Source: DIGJ01 sp036658435 (GTDB lineage Bacteria > Bacillota > Clostridia > Lachnospirales > Lachnospiraceae). Taken from it: a stretch of 25,233 bases of DNA. A program made the translations under genes and the position numbers. Within the stretch, counting starts at the first letter, position 1. Each line of letters opens with the position of its first letter. The notes below the pieces were generated by a model. That model did no database searches. It worked only from the letters and a program-made list of their open reading frames with translations, and had not been told where the DNA came from. Of the stretch, positions 17,772-25,233 are shown piece by piece. The DNA lies in contig JAVXEO010000032.1 of assembly GCA_036658435.1 (NCBI GenBank), positions 1 through 25,233 on the forward strand. Reading direction: 5' to 3'.

Positions 17772-19326
17772 TTATACACCACAAAACAGTTGTGCTTCTC
17801 GTATTACCACATCTTTATTTCTCCTCCAAATATCATAGAAGGCACTGGATGGCAGTGGACAGGGTGTTCTTCCTATTTCTAATGTAATTCCCGGAATTTT
17901 CAGCACTTTCATATGATAGGTACGAAAGCTTCCGTCATCCGGACTTGCACTGTTGGAATAGGCCTTTGTATATCCGGTTAATTTCTTTGCCAGATCAAAC
18001 ATTCTTTTTGTATTTCCTTTTACTGCACTTGTATCGGTTGCCGAAGACTCTCCATATATAATACTTCCCATAGCATGGTAGTTTACAATCGCCACAATCT
18101 TCTCCCCATTTTCACTGTATTTTTTCAGTAACCGAAGTATTGCCTTTGTCTCTTTCTCACTTCCCGGTGTCTTTCCTGAAAATCCAGAGCCTTCCGGATA
18201 TTTTGCACTATCATATCCAAACCCTTTGGCATAATTACGGTTCAAATCGACTCCTCTTGCGTTTGCCTTCCACCTGGTTGGTGTTCTGCTTCCCGGCATC
18301 TGATTTAATTTTTTTCGCAATTCCCCATTCTTTATTGCTGAAATTCCAAGTTGTGAAATCGTTGTACCATCCGGATTTGCCATTGGAATATAAACAATGG
18401 ATATTTCCTCCAGCAAATCTCCCACCTTTTTTCCTGCTATGGTATCATGATAGGACTCCAGATAATATTCCATTTGTTTCGCACATAACTGTGCCGTCAT
18501 GTATTCTCTTGCATGTAGATTCGATACCACAAATAAATGTTTCTTTGCATCCGGATTTCCAAGTTCCACTCCGTAAATTTCTCTGTTATCTTCTGACATT
18601 CCAATCACAAAGGATTTACAGTATTCACTATACTTTCTTTCTAACTCCCTTATGTCGCTTCCCATTTCTTCATACGTATACCACTGGTGTCCGGTACCCA
18701 CAATTGTCATATTATAAAAGGTAACTTTCTTTTCTTCTCCTTTGAACGGTGTTCCGTTCTCATCTTCATAAACAGGTACCAGTCGATAGGTATACTGTTT
18801 TCCATTTTTTATGTTTTCATCTACAAAGCTCCACTTTTTTCCGGATTCTCCCATCATTTTAAAGCGCTTTTCCTCTTTGTCCATTCTATAGATTCTGCAG
18901 TAAGACGTACTTTTATTGGCTTCCCATGTTAGTTTCACCCTTGTTGAACCGGTCTTTGTTGTTCTAATATTCTTTATTTTTGCCGATTTTATTTTTTTCG
19001 GCTCTGGTGCTTCCGTTTCCGGTGTTTCGNNNNNNNNNNNNNNNNNNNNNNNNNNNNNNNNNNNNNNNNNNNNNNNNNNNNNNNNNNNNNNNNNNNNNNN
19101 NNNNNNNNNNNNNNNNNNNNNNNNNNNNNGTTTCCGGTGTTCCCGTTTCCGGTGTTCCCGTTTCCGGTGTTCCTGTTTCCGGTGTCCCGATTGTTTCAAT
19201 TGGTAGCGTTTCTTCACTTGCCCTGATATAATCGTTTTTTGGAATCAAACTTAAAAAAATAACCCCTGCTGCCAAAATTCCATATCTTAATATTCCTGTT
19301 TTCTTTATTTTCACCCTTTTTCTCAC
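17772..19326 (-). CDS. Exported M14-family zinc carboxypeptidase with repeat stalk and Fn3 domain (interrupted by assembly gap)
   Basis: Metallocarboxypeptidase of peptidase family M14, expected outside the membrane. The N-terminus has a basic stretch (MRKRVKIKKTG) and a single hydrophobic segment (GILAAGVIFLSLIP), i.e. a signal peptide or signal anchor. Gly-Thr-Pro-Glu-Thr repeats follow, then an Fn3-like domain (KIKSAKIKNIRTTKTGS onwards) and the catalytic domain. Zinc ligands are HARE (18504-18515) and the His of NYHA (18075-18077); the substrate-binding Asn-Arg is in GVDLNRNY; the catalytic Glu is in GITLEIG (17877-17879). A 100-N gap in the repeat shifts the apparent frame. Outside the gap the coding bases add to a multiple of 3, so one intact gene is likely. 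The start GTG at 19326 is preferred over the GTG at 19362, because a -10 box (19353-19358) overlaps the latter; its Shine-Dalgarno (AAAGGG) is 14 nt away, so the start is tentative. The substrate (peptides or cell-wall peptides) is unknown. Confidence 0.85.
19014..19189 (-). repeat. 15-bp tandem repeats coding Gly-Thr-Pro-Glu-Thr
   Basis: Four complete 15-bp units (plus-strand form GTTTCCGGTGTTCCC, with small changes in the last two) occupy 19130-19189. A related unit (GTTTCCGGTGTTTCG) ends at 19029 on the other side of the gap. The unit length is a multiple of 3, so copy number can vary without loss of frame. The repeat presumably forms an extended, Thr-rich stalk outside the membrane. Confidence 0.9.
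19030..19129. other. Assembly gap of exactly 100 N
   Basis: One hundred N interrupt the repeat stalk. A round length of 100 suggests a placeholder for a gap of unknown size, most likely a collapsed tandem repeat. The coding parts on both sides, 233 nt from 19362 to 19130 and 1,258 nt from 19029 to 17772, sum to 1,491 nt, a multiple of 3. The true gap should therefore be a multiple of 3, which 100 is not. Confidence 0.97.
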
Positions 19327-19352
19327 TTTCTTTTTTATATCCCTTTGCAAAT

Positions 19353-19382
19353 AGTATAACACAATTAAAATCTTTCCAACAA
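19353..19382 (-). promoter_or_regulatory. Probable promoter of the M14 carboxypeptidase
   Basis: TATACT (19353-19358) is a good -10 box. The -35 candidate at 18-nt spacing, TTGTTG (19377-19382), is weak. The predicted transcript start lies downstream of the GTG at 19362, which supports the later start codon at 19326. Confidence 0.45.
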
Positions 19383-19444
19383 GTCTTGTAAATTTTATTT
19401 ATTTCCTTCTAATCGGTCCTTCCTTCTGGTATTTTTTATTTTAT

Positions 19445-19478
19445 TATGATATTCTACAATAGATCGTAGATTATCATA
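19445..19478. promoter_or_regulatory. 34-bp operator-like dyad upstream of the DUF2089 gene
   Basis: TATGATATTCTAC (19445-19457) and GTAGATTATCATA (19466-19478) are inverted copies with one mismatch, around 8 nt. The dyad is 56 nt before the ATG of the plus-strand gene. No convincing -35/-10 pair is seen, though TACAAT (19455-19460) and TATCAT (19472-19477) inside the dyad resemble -10 boxes. It could bind a dimeric repressor, possibly the downstream gene's own product; that link is speculative. Confidence 0.5.
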
Positions 19479-19534
19479 TTGTATACCCTGTTGCTATTCA
19501 CCATAACGATACTCTGGAAAATAAGGAGATTACT

Positions 19535-20263
19535 ATGTCCCAGTACATCATTGGCCATTGCCCCGTATGTAAAGAAGAACTCACCGCCACCAAACTCACC
19601 TGCCACCATTGTGGTTTGGAATTATCAAATGATTTTACACTTAACAAATTCTCTTTTCTTTCCCAAGAAGAACTGGCATTTGTTGAATGCTTTTTATTTT
19701 TTGGTGGAAATCTAAAAGGAGTCCAAAAACAGCTGCATCTTTCCTATCCCGCTGCAAAAAAAAGACTTTCTCAAGTTCAAGAACACCTTGGTCTTAAACC
19801 GGAGGAAGAAGAAAAAATCTTAGAACCCACATTGAAAAAGCTGCCTCTTTATCGGGATGAAAGCTCGACGGTTCGGAAAATAAAAGAGAAGCTGAACCGT
19901 TCCGGTGGCATTGCTACCCTTCCACTGCCAAAAGGAGAACCCTTTCAAATTTATTACGAAGACTATGGCAACGGAATTCTTGCAACCAATCTTCCTCATA
20001 GCCGTACCCTTACCTGGAGTGCTTTTGATTATGCCGTTACTCTTTTAGAAAAAAACGGTGGAAAAGCAGCCAAGGGAAATGCTATGAAGGGGAAGCTTGG
20101 AAGCGCCGGTCTGCCCCTTGATTCCTTGGAAGGATATGTAGCCTATCATGCCTACCATATAAAAAAAGGAGAGTCCTGTTTACGAACCATCTCCTCTTTA
20201 TCTGCTATTTTAGAATGGGCCGGTCTTTGCAAAAATGGTTATGGTTATGTGGAACTTTTATAG
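19535..20263 (+). CDS. DUF2089-type zinc-ribbon / helix-turn-helix-like protein
   Basis: Protein of 242 aa, probably cytoplasmic. It begins with a four-Cys zinc ribbon (C9, C12, C23, C26: CPVC...CHHC). A segment typical of DUF2089 follows (about 40-90: LSQEELAFVECFLFFGGNLKGVQKQLHLSYPAAKKRL in two overlapping blocks), whose second half resembles a helix-turn-helix. The C-terminal part (about 110-242) has no domain I can name. DUF2089 proteins are usually shorter and of unproven function; a regulatory role is commonly assumed from the fold. AAGGAG (19523-19528) lies 6 nt before the ATG. It is the only plus-strand gene. It diverges from the carboxypeptidase gene and converges with the solute-binding protein gene, whose stop is 2 nt away, with no terminator hairpin visible between them. 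Confidence 0.8.
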   Translation: MSQYIIGHCPVCKEELTATKLTCHHCGLELSNDFTLNKFSFLSQEELAFVECFLFFGGNLKGVQKQLHLSYPAAKKRLSQVQEHLGLKPEEEEKILEPTLKKLPLYRDESSTVRKIKEKLNRSGGIATLPLPKGEPFQIYYEDYGNGILATNLPHSRTLTWSAFDYAVTLLEKNGGKAAKGNAMKGKLGSAGLPLDSLEGYVAYHAYHIKKGESCLRTISSLSAILEWAGLCKNGYGYVELL

Positions 20264-20265
20264 TC

Positions 20266-21936
20266 TCAATTTGCAAGTTCCCTTTCAATTTGATTGCCAC
20301 CCTGCTTCTTCCACTCTTTTACAAAAGAATCAAATTCCTTTATATCCGCCTCTCCGCTGATTATTTTAAGGTAGGCATTCTTTTCCATAAGGTTTAAATT
20401 CCACCCTTCCTTTTGCATGGTACGGGTCTCGCTTTTTATAACGGTCTCCTTATAGTTGACCTTTGCCTTTGAAAGCATATCTACCGTTGTAATTCTTGAT
20501 GTGTAAGCAGCCCACTCTTCCGGAGACGGGTTTTCCCGATGGGAAAGGTAGGATTTGCAGATCTTATAATAGGATTTTTCAATGGTTATAAGCTCCTCTT
20601 CCTTCTTTTCTCCTTTTAATGCCCGTTCAATACTTTCTGTCGTTCGTGCAAGAGCATCACTATAATCTACGTTTACAGCCAGCGGTCTTGCCGTTGGATC
20701 CACATTTAGTGAATAATAATTTTGCATATCCTGATTTTGTATATCCACATAACGTGTATAATCGAATAGCACATTAATAATTTTAATGGCAATTTCAGGG
20801 TGCTCAAACCCTTTCTTTACTACAATATATTTGTTACTGGCGTCCTGCCTGTAGGTTGTAATGCTTCCGTCCTCTTCTGTTGGAATCAAATAGGGCTGCC
20901 AGTCTGCTGATCTATCTATTTGATAGGCATTCATAATGGGATTATTCGGTGCCCACCAAGGCCCAAAAAATGAACCACATTTTCCACTCTCAATAAGCTG
21001 GTCAATATTCGCGCTGGTTCTTACCAAAAACTGAGAATCCAAAATATTTTTTTTATATAATTTCTGCAAATGTTTCAACGCTTCTTTGGCCTCTTTTGTG
21101 GTTGAACCATAGGTAATCGTTCCATCTTCATTTTTAAGCCATTTTTGAGGATAGGCTCCAAAGTAGGAAAATAACGGATCCAGTTGATAGCACTTATCCG
21201 GATTTCCAATATTGGCCGCATCAAAAACAAGTCCCACCGTTTGTCCCCTGCCATTTTGTCCGGGATCCTTTTCTACAAACTCCTGTATAATTTTTTCTGC
21301 TTCTTTTAAATTCGTCGGTGCTTTTAATCCCAGTTTATCCATCCAGTCTTTTCGCAGCCATAGCAGATTCGGGCCATTTTGAATATTCGTTCCCGGTATT
21401 GCCATTAGCTTTCCATCTATGGTTGCCCTGTCAAGAACGGCACCATCGTAGCTGTCATAGATCTCTTTTATTTTTGGGCTTGCACATTCCTGGTAGCTTA
21501 GGCTCAGGTCTTCAATCTTATTCTTTTTTTCCAATTCCATCAGGGTATCCAAATCCTGAACAATCATAATGTCCGGCAGTTCATTGTCTGTCACAGCCAT
21601 AGAAACAACATTGTCATACAAATTCCCCGCTGCCTCAAACGCGTTCACATTTTGTATATTTAACATATCTTTTAAATAGCGGGTATATACATTGTTCTCA
21701 TAGGTATCTCCGTCCGGCATATTGGAGTTGTTTTCTGCTGTCATTTTCCCAAGTGTGTACGTAATTTCCTCAGGATATCTTCCATAATCCTCTTTTGATG
21801 CCTCTTCCATCGTGAGCACCGGCTTATTTTCTACCGGAGTCTCCTTTTCTTGGCTTTCTTCCAGTGAGTGGCACCCTGTGCAAACCATGAGTATCGCCAG
21901 TATTATCCATTTCATTTTGTAATTATGACTCCGCAT
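20266..21936 (-). CDS. Lipoprotein extracellular solute-binding protein (LplA/YtcQ-like)
   Basis: Substrate-binding lipoprotein of 556 aa, similar in size and style to the large family 1 proteins (LplA, YtcQ) of CUT1-type carbohydrate ABC importers. The N-terminus is a short lipoprotein signal (MKWIILAIL then VCTGC, Cys22 lipidated), so it should be tethered outside the membrane. Typical family stretches include LPDIMIVQDLDTL (ligand-lobe entry), DGKLMAIPGTNIQNGPNLLWLRKDWMDKLGL and GKCGSFFGPWWAPN. The ATG lies inside the kinase gene, overlapping it by 14 nt, and has GGGAGG 8 nt upstream, so it is translated with the two-component genes. No permease or ATPase gene is next to it: the following gene converges. 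Substrate is unknown; an oligosaccharide is likely from family habit. It may deliver ligand to a distant transporter or act as a sensor partner of the kinase. Confidence 0.9.
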   Translation of the reverse strand: MRSHNYKMKWIILAILMVCTGCHSLEESQEKETPVENKPVLTMEEASKEDYGRYPEEITYTLGKMTAENNSNMPDGDTYENNVYTRYLKDMLNIQNVNAFEAAGNLYDNVVSMAVTDNELPDIMIVQDLDTLMELEKKNKIEDLSLSYQECASPKIKEIYDSYDGAVLDRATIDGKLMAIPGTNIQNGPNLLWLRKDWMDKLGLKAPTNLKEAEKIIQEFVEKDPGQNGRGQTVGLVFDAANIGNPDKCYQLDPLFSYFGAYPQKWLKNEDGTITYGSTTKEAKEALKHLQKLYKKNILDSQFLVRTSANIDQLIESGKCGSFFGPWWAPNNPIMNAYQIDRSADWQPYLIPTEEDGSITTYRQDASNKYIVVKKGFEHPEIAIKIINVLFDYTRYVDIQNQDMQNYYSLNVDPTARPLAVNVDYSDALARTTESIERALKGEKKEEELITIEKSYYKICKSYLSHRENPSPEEWAAYTSRITTVDMLSKAKVNYKETVIKSETRTMQKEGWNLNLMEKNAYLKIISGEADIKEFDSFVKEWKKQGGNQIERELAN

Positions 21937-23671
21937 TTTCTATTCCTCCCACATTTTCTTTTAAGCTGTTGGGAAGTTCCATTACCACTCTGGTTCCTTC
22001 TCCTTTTTTGCTTTCAATGTGTAATCCATATTCCTTACCATAAAGCAGACCGATTCTTTCATTTACGTTCTTTACTCCATAACCTTTTGTATGAAAAGTC
22101 AAAATGGTTTCTATGGTTTTTTCATCAATTCCTACTCCATTATCTTCTATTGTAAAAACAAAAGTATCTTTTTTTTGTTTTCCGGTAATGGTAAGGCAGC
22201 CTCTTCCCTCTTCTTTTAAATCAATTCCATGTCCAATGGCATTCTCTACAATGGGTTGGAGCATAAGATTTGGCATGGCATGATTTACTATTTCCGAATC
22301 AATATTTCTTACAACGTCAAAACTGTAATCATGCATAATCAACTGTATTTCCAAATAAGCATCCATATTTTTCAGTTCATCGCAAACAAGAATGGTATTT
22401 TTTCCTTTGTTTAAAGTAGTTCGGTAAAAACTAGAAAGCAGCAGAGTCAGGCGGCTTATCTCTTTTTCATTTGCTGCCAATGCCTTCCAGTTAATCACCG
22501 ATAAGGAATTATAGAGAAAGTGTGGATTGATTTGTGCTTGTAGCGCTTTCATTTCAAATTCTTTTAGTGTAATCTCACTTTGATACACCTCTTGAATTAA
22601 AAATTGAATTTTTCCAATCATTTTTTCAAAGCTTCGAATCAATTCCCCTATTTCATCGTCGGAGTCTGAGCTGACCCAAGCTTTAATGTTTCCATTTTCT
22701 ACCTGCTCCATGTTCTTATTCAGGTTCTCCAGGCGGTGAAACATAAAGTAGGACATTCCATAGCCTACCGCCGCCACAATAAAAATACAAATAAGCGCCA
22801 CAAATAAAACGGTCCACGCAATGGAATTGGCAGAGGTAGAGATGATTTTCATGGGTTTATATAGATAAAGCGTCCAGCCACAGCTTTCCACCGTATCCTT
22901 TGAAATCATATACTGTGCCCTCAGATTTTCATATTTTCCACCGTCAAAGTCTCTCAATGTTTTTGCACTTAGAATCTCTCCTTTGTACTTTTGTTCAAAC
23001 ATATTTTTTTCAAACAAAGGGGTTCCATTTTCATTCATAACACAAATTCCATAATTGCTGTCAACCAGATTTTCCATAGGTTCAAATAATTTCTTGTATT
23101 TTACGTCAATATACAGGATCCCATCTACTCGTACTCCCATATCTTTTGGCAGCTGTCTAGCAAGAAAGGCATTTCCGTTCTCATCCACAAACCACAAAAT
23201 CCCCGGGTTTTCACACACTTTTTGGTACCAGGAAAAGTCCTTTATATTATCTAAAGGAGCAATGGTTGTATCATGTTCTACGGTTGTATTTTTCGTGTAA
23301 ATGGTAACCCGTTTTACATCATTATGAAAATACTTTAAAGAAGCAAGAAGGGGATCCAGCAGGTTTGTATACTTTTCATACATATCATAGTAGTTCTGGT
23401 ATTTATAATTAATGACCTGTTCTATGGTTTGGTTAAATGCTATGTAGTCTGAAAGATTATTGTAGATCTGGATCTGGTTATCCAGACTGGCCGCCACCTG
23501 TTGTAAGGATTCTTCCTGCTTATACCCTTCTTTTTCCAATAAAAGTTCTCTTGTTTCCTGATAGCAAAGGAGCCCCAGCAACGTAATGGGTACAATGCTG
23601 ACCACCAAATAAGTGAGAATTAATTTCTTTCGAATCTTCATATTATGAAAGAAACTCATGAAAAAGCCCAT
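21923..23671 (-). CDS. Membrane sensor histidine kinase, YesM/LytS type
   Basis: Histidine kinase of 582 aa. Layout: first membrane helix (about 16-37), extracellular sensor region of about 240 residues resembling a Cache-type domain, second membrane helix (about 281-305), HAMP-like linker, His-kinase segment with the phospho-accepting H384 in INPHFLYN, and an ATPase domain with N box (PIVENAIGHGID), G1 (DNGVGID) and G2 (GYGVKNVNERI). This is the class paired with AraC-type response regulators, often for extracellular sugars. The ATG at 23671 has GTGGAG 6 nt upstream and follows the regulator stop codon after 1 nt, pointing to translational coupling. A GTG at 23683 would overlap the regulator gene, but is itself part of that Shine-Dalgarno. 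It overlaps the solute-binding protein gene by 14 nt. Confidence 0.95.
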   Translation of the reverse strand: MGFFMSFFHNMKIRKKLILTYLVVSIVPITLLGLLCYQETRELLLEKEGYKQEESLQQVAASLDNQIQIYNNLSDYIAFNQTIEQVINYKYQNYYDMYEKYTNLLDPLLASLKYFHNDVKRVTIYTKNTTVEHDTTIAPLDNIKDFSWYQKVCENPGILWFVDENGNAFLARQLPKDMGVRVDGILYIDVKYKKLFEPMENLVDSNYGICVMNENGTPLFEKNMFEQKYKGEILSAKTLRDFDGGKYENLRAQYMISKDTVESCGWTLYLYKPMKIISTSANSIAWTVLFVALICIFIVAAVGYGMSYFMFHRLENLNKNMEQVENGNIKAWVSSDSDDEIGELIRSFEKMIGKIQFLIQEVYQSEITLKEFEMKALQAQINPHFLYNSLSVINWKALAANEKEISRLTLLLSSFYRTTLNKGKNTILVCDELKNMDAYLEIQLIMHDYSFDVVRNIDSEIVNHAMPNLMLQPIVENAIGHGIDLKEEGRGCLTITGKQKKDTFVFTIEDNGVGIDEKTIETILTFHTKGYGVKNVNERIGLLYGKEYGLHIESKKGEGTRVVMELPNSLKENVGGIENAES

Positions 23672-23672
23672 A

Positions 23673-25187
23673 CTATTCTCCACTCTTTCTATATTTCTCC
23701 GGGCTCACCCCGAAATATTCCCGAAAACTCTGGCAAAAATAAGATACGTTGCTATATCCCACTGCCTGGCTAATGGTTACGATTTTTTCATGGGAATCAT
23801 TGAGCATTCTCTTGGCACGTTCCATACGATATGCCTTAATGTATTTGCTTAAATTCTGACCGGTTTCCTTTTTAAAAATAAAACTGACATAGCTTGGTGC
23901 CAGACAAACCTGTTCTGCCAGACTTTCCACGCTAATGTCTTTATCGTAGTGCTCGTAGATATATTTTTTTATCGTCTCCACTTCTCCCCGAAGACTTTTC
24001 TCATTTTTATTCAAATCCGCTTCCAACCGCTCAATATTTGCCCGTGTAATTTCGATTACATTAAAAATATCATTGCTTCGATATAAAAGATCAATCTCTT
24101 TATTCAAATTTTTCTCATCTACTTCCGATATTACCAGATAAATTTCCTTGATTATATTAGAAAAAATAAATTTTACATACATTTGAGAAAAATTAGTTTT
24201 TCCCTGGTACTTTCTTCCAAGTCGTTCAAAATGATTCTTTAGTGCCGCAATATCCTTATTCTGAATGTCCTCCGTAATTAATTTTGTTAATTTCTCATCT
24301 GCTTCTTCATCCACGCTTGCTGCAAAATCCTGATCTTGGTAAAACAAAAAGATATCACGATAATAAAACTTATTTTCCAGAAGTTGTTCTAATTTATTGT
24401 AGATTTTAGGAATGTTTTCCATTCCATGAAAAGGTTTACTCACGGCGATGTAGCATTCCCTTTTATAAGCTTGTAAAATATATTGAAAAATATGTTCTGC
24501 CAATATTTTGAAATCACAGTTTGTATTTTTTTCAAATAGAAGAATACTCTGCTGTTCATCTAAATTCAAATATTGAAACGGAATCTGCAATTCCTGTTTC
24601 AAGGCTTCCTCAAAATCAAGTCCTGCACTGTCAAAAAAGTTCTGGTCTACTTCCAGTAGAATCATTTTCTCATACTGTTCCAAAAAATCCAACTTAATAT
24701 GTCCCTCTGCACGGGCTTCAATGGTCTCCTGTGGGGTTCCGTTTAATAAGAGTAATAAAAAATGCTCCACCAAAAATCCTCTTTCTTTTTCTTTGCTGGT
24801 TTGTTCTTCCTTCTCTGTTTGCATCTGCTCTAAAACTCTCTTTATGGTTTTGTCAAACTCCTCCGGATCCACCGGTTTCAATACATAGTCGCAGACTCCC
24901 AGTTTCATCGCTTTTCTTGCATACTCAAATTCACTGTATCCACTAAATATAATTATCTTTAAGTCCGGATATAACCGGTACGCTTCTTCGCTCAGTTCTA
25001 ATCCATCCATAAAAGGCATCTTTATATCCGTTAACAAAATATCAACCTTATGGGTCTTTAAAAATTCTATGGCTGCTTTTCCATTCACTGCTTCTTTTAT
25101 ATCCAGTTTATAATCAAATTGTTTTAATAGCATTTTTATGCCTTCACGCTCGATTTTCTCATCATCTGCAATTAAAATTGAATTCAT
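23673..25187 (-). CDS. AraC-type response regulator, YesN type
   Basis: Transcription regulator of 504 aa. The N-terminal receiver domain (1 to about 118) has D8/D9, the phosphorylation site D54 in LLTDIKMP and K104 in YVLKP. A poorly conserved middle part (about 120-395) follows, as is usual for YesN-type regulators. The C-terminal AraC DNA-binding domain (about 405-504) has two helix-turn-helix units, ending VGYSNVSYFCQSFREYFGVSPEKYRKSGE in two overlapping blocks. It is expected to be phosphorylated by the kinase encoded directly downstream and to activate sugar-uptake or sugar-degradation genes. The ATG at 25187 with GAGGAGG (from 25197) is chosen. An in-frame TTG at 25211 is rejected, since it lies upstream of this Shine-Dalgarno and of the conserved ILIADDE start. 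Confidence 0.95.
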   Translation of the reverse strand: MNSILIADDEKIEREGIKMLLKQFDYKLDIKEAVNGKAAIEFLKTHKVDILLTDIKMPFMDGLELSEEAYRLYPDLKIIIFSGYSEFEYARKAMKLGVCDYVLKPVDPEEFDKTIKRVLEQMQTEKEEQTSKEKERGFLVEHFLLLLLNGTPQETIEARAEGHIKLDFLEQYEKMILLEVDQNFFDSAGLDFEEALKQELQIPFQYLNLDEQQSILLFEKNTNCDFKILAEHIFQYILQAYKRECYIAVSKPFHGMENIPKIYNKLEQLLENKFYYRDIFLFYQDQDFAASVDEEADEKLTKLITEDIQNKDIAALKNHFERLGRKYQGKTNFSQMYVKFIFSNIIKEIYLVISEVDEKNLNKEIDLLYRSNDIFNVIEITRANIERLEADLNKNEKSLRGEVETIKKYIYEHYDKDISVESLAEQVCLAPSYVSFIFKKETGQNLSKYIKAYRMERAKRMLNDSHEKIVTISQAVGYSNVSYFCQSFREYFGVSPEKYRKSGE

Positions 25188-25223
25188 AAATGATTGCCTC
25201 CTCTGACTCAAAGTTCTTACTTT

Positions 25224-25229
25224 ATTATA
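25224..25229 (-). promoter_or_regulatory. -10 box of the two-component/solute-binding operon
   Basis: A perfect TATAAT (minus strand) lies 36 nt before the response-regulator ATG. The matching -35 at 17-nt spacing would fall beyond position 25233, outside the window, so the promoter cannot be confirmed. Confidence 0.6.
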
Positions 25230-25233
25230 CGTG

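Noticed and set aside
17772..19217. Carboxypeptidase start at 19217 (Lys/Arg/His-rich N-terminus)
   Set aside because: This N-terminus is the wrong frame of the Gly-Thr-Pro-Glu-Thr repeat, joined through the 100-N gap. The frame with the signal segment upstream is the right one.

Overview
The window looks like a low-GC, Gram-positive anaerobe of the Clostridia, most likely Lachnospiraceae. The pointers are the RpoB/RpoC type with long acidic tails, GGAGG-type Shine-Dalgarno sites, a very large secreted starch-degrading enzyme, and a YesM/YesN-type two-component pair with a lipoprotein solute-binding protein. The family assignment is inference from protein character; no 16S or other direct marker is present. 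Nearly all genes lie on the minus strand, so they are described here from high to low coordinate.

Right end (25229 to 20266): an AraC-type response regulator, a sensor histidine kinase and a lipoprotein solute-binding protein form a tightly coupled operon (1-nt gap, then 14-nt overlap). Its -10 box is at the window edge and its -35 would lie just outside. No ABC permease gene follows: the operon ends tail to tail, 2 nt from the only plus-strand gene, a DUF2089-type zinc-ribbon protein (19535-20263), which is preceded by a 34-bp dyad.

19326 to 17772: a membrane-anchored or exported M14 zinc carboxypeptidase with a Gly-Thr-Pro-Glu-Thr repeat stalk and an Fn3 domain. A 100-N assembly gap sits in the repeat and artificially breaks the reading frame. 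A strong terminator separates it from rpoB.

17537 to 9701: rpoB-rpoC with a consensus promoter of its own and a terminator directly after rpoC. The usual rplJ/rplL upstream and rpsL/rpsG downstream neighbours are absent.

9662 to 6996: a 24/25-bp tandem repeat running into a consensus promoter, a 69-aa charged protein of unknown function, an intrinsic terminator whose U-tract lies just before the Shine-Dalgarno of topB, then topB (DNA topoisomerase III) and its terminator.

6864 to 69: a 2,214-aa secreted amylopullulanase-like GH13 enzyme (E-set/X25-like modules, CBM34-like domain, GH13, two Fn3, CBM20-like domain, Pro-Thr linker, C-terminal surface module, Big2-like end). It has its own promoter overlapped by an 18-bp dyad, and a hairpin after the stop.

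Most of the window is ordinary core and carbohydrate-utilisation content. No clearly new system is evident. The items most worth a second look are the repeat/promoter/small-protein/terminator arrangement ahead of topB, the solute-binding protein without permeases, and the operator-like dyads before the amylase and the DUF2089 gene. No tRNA, rRNA, CRISPR array, insertion sequence or phage gene was seen.
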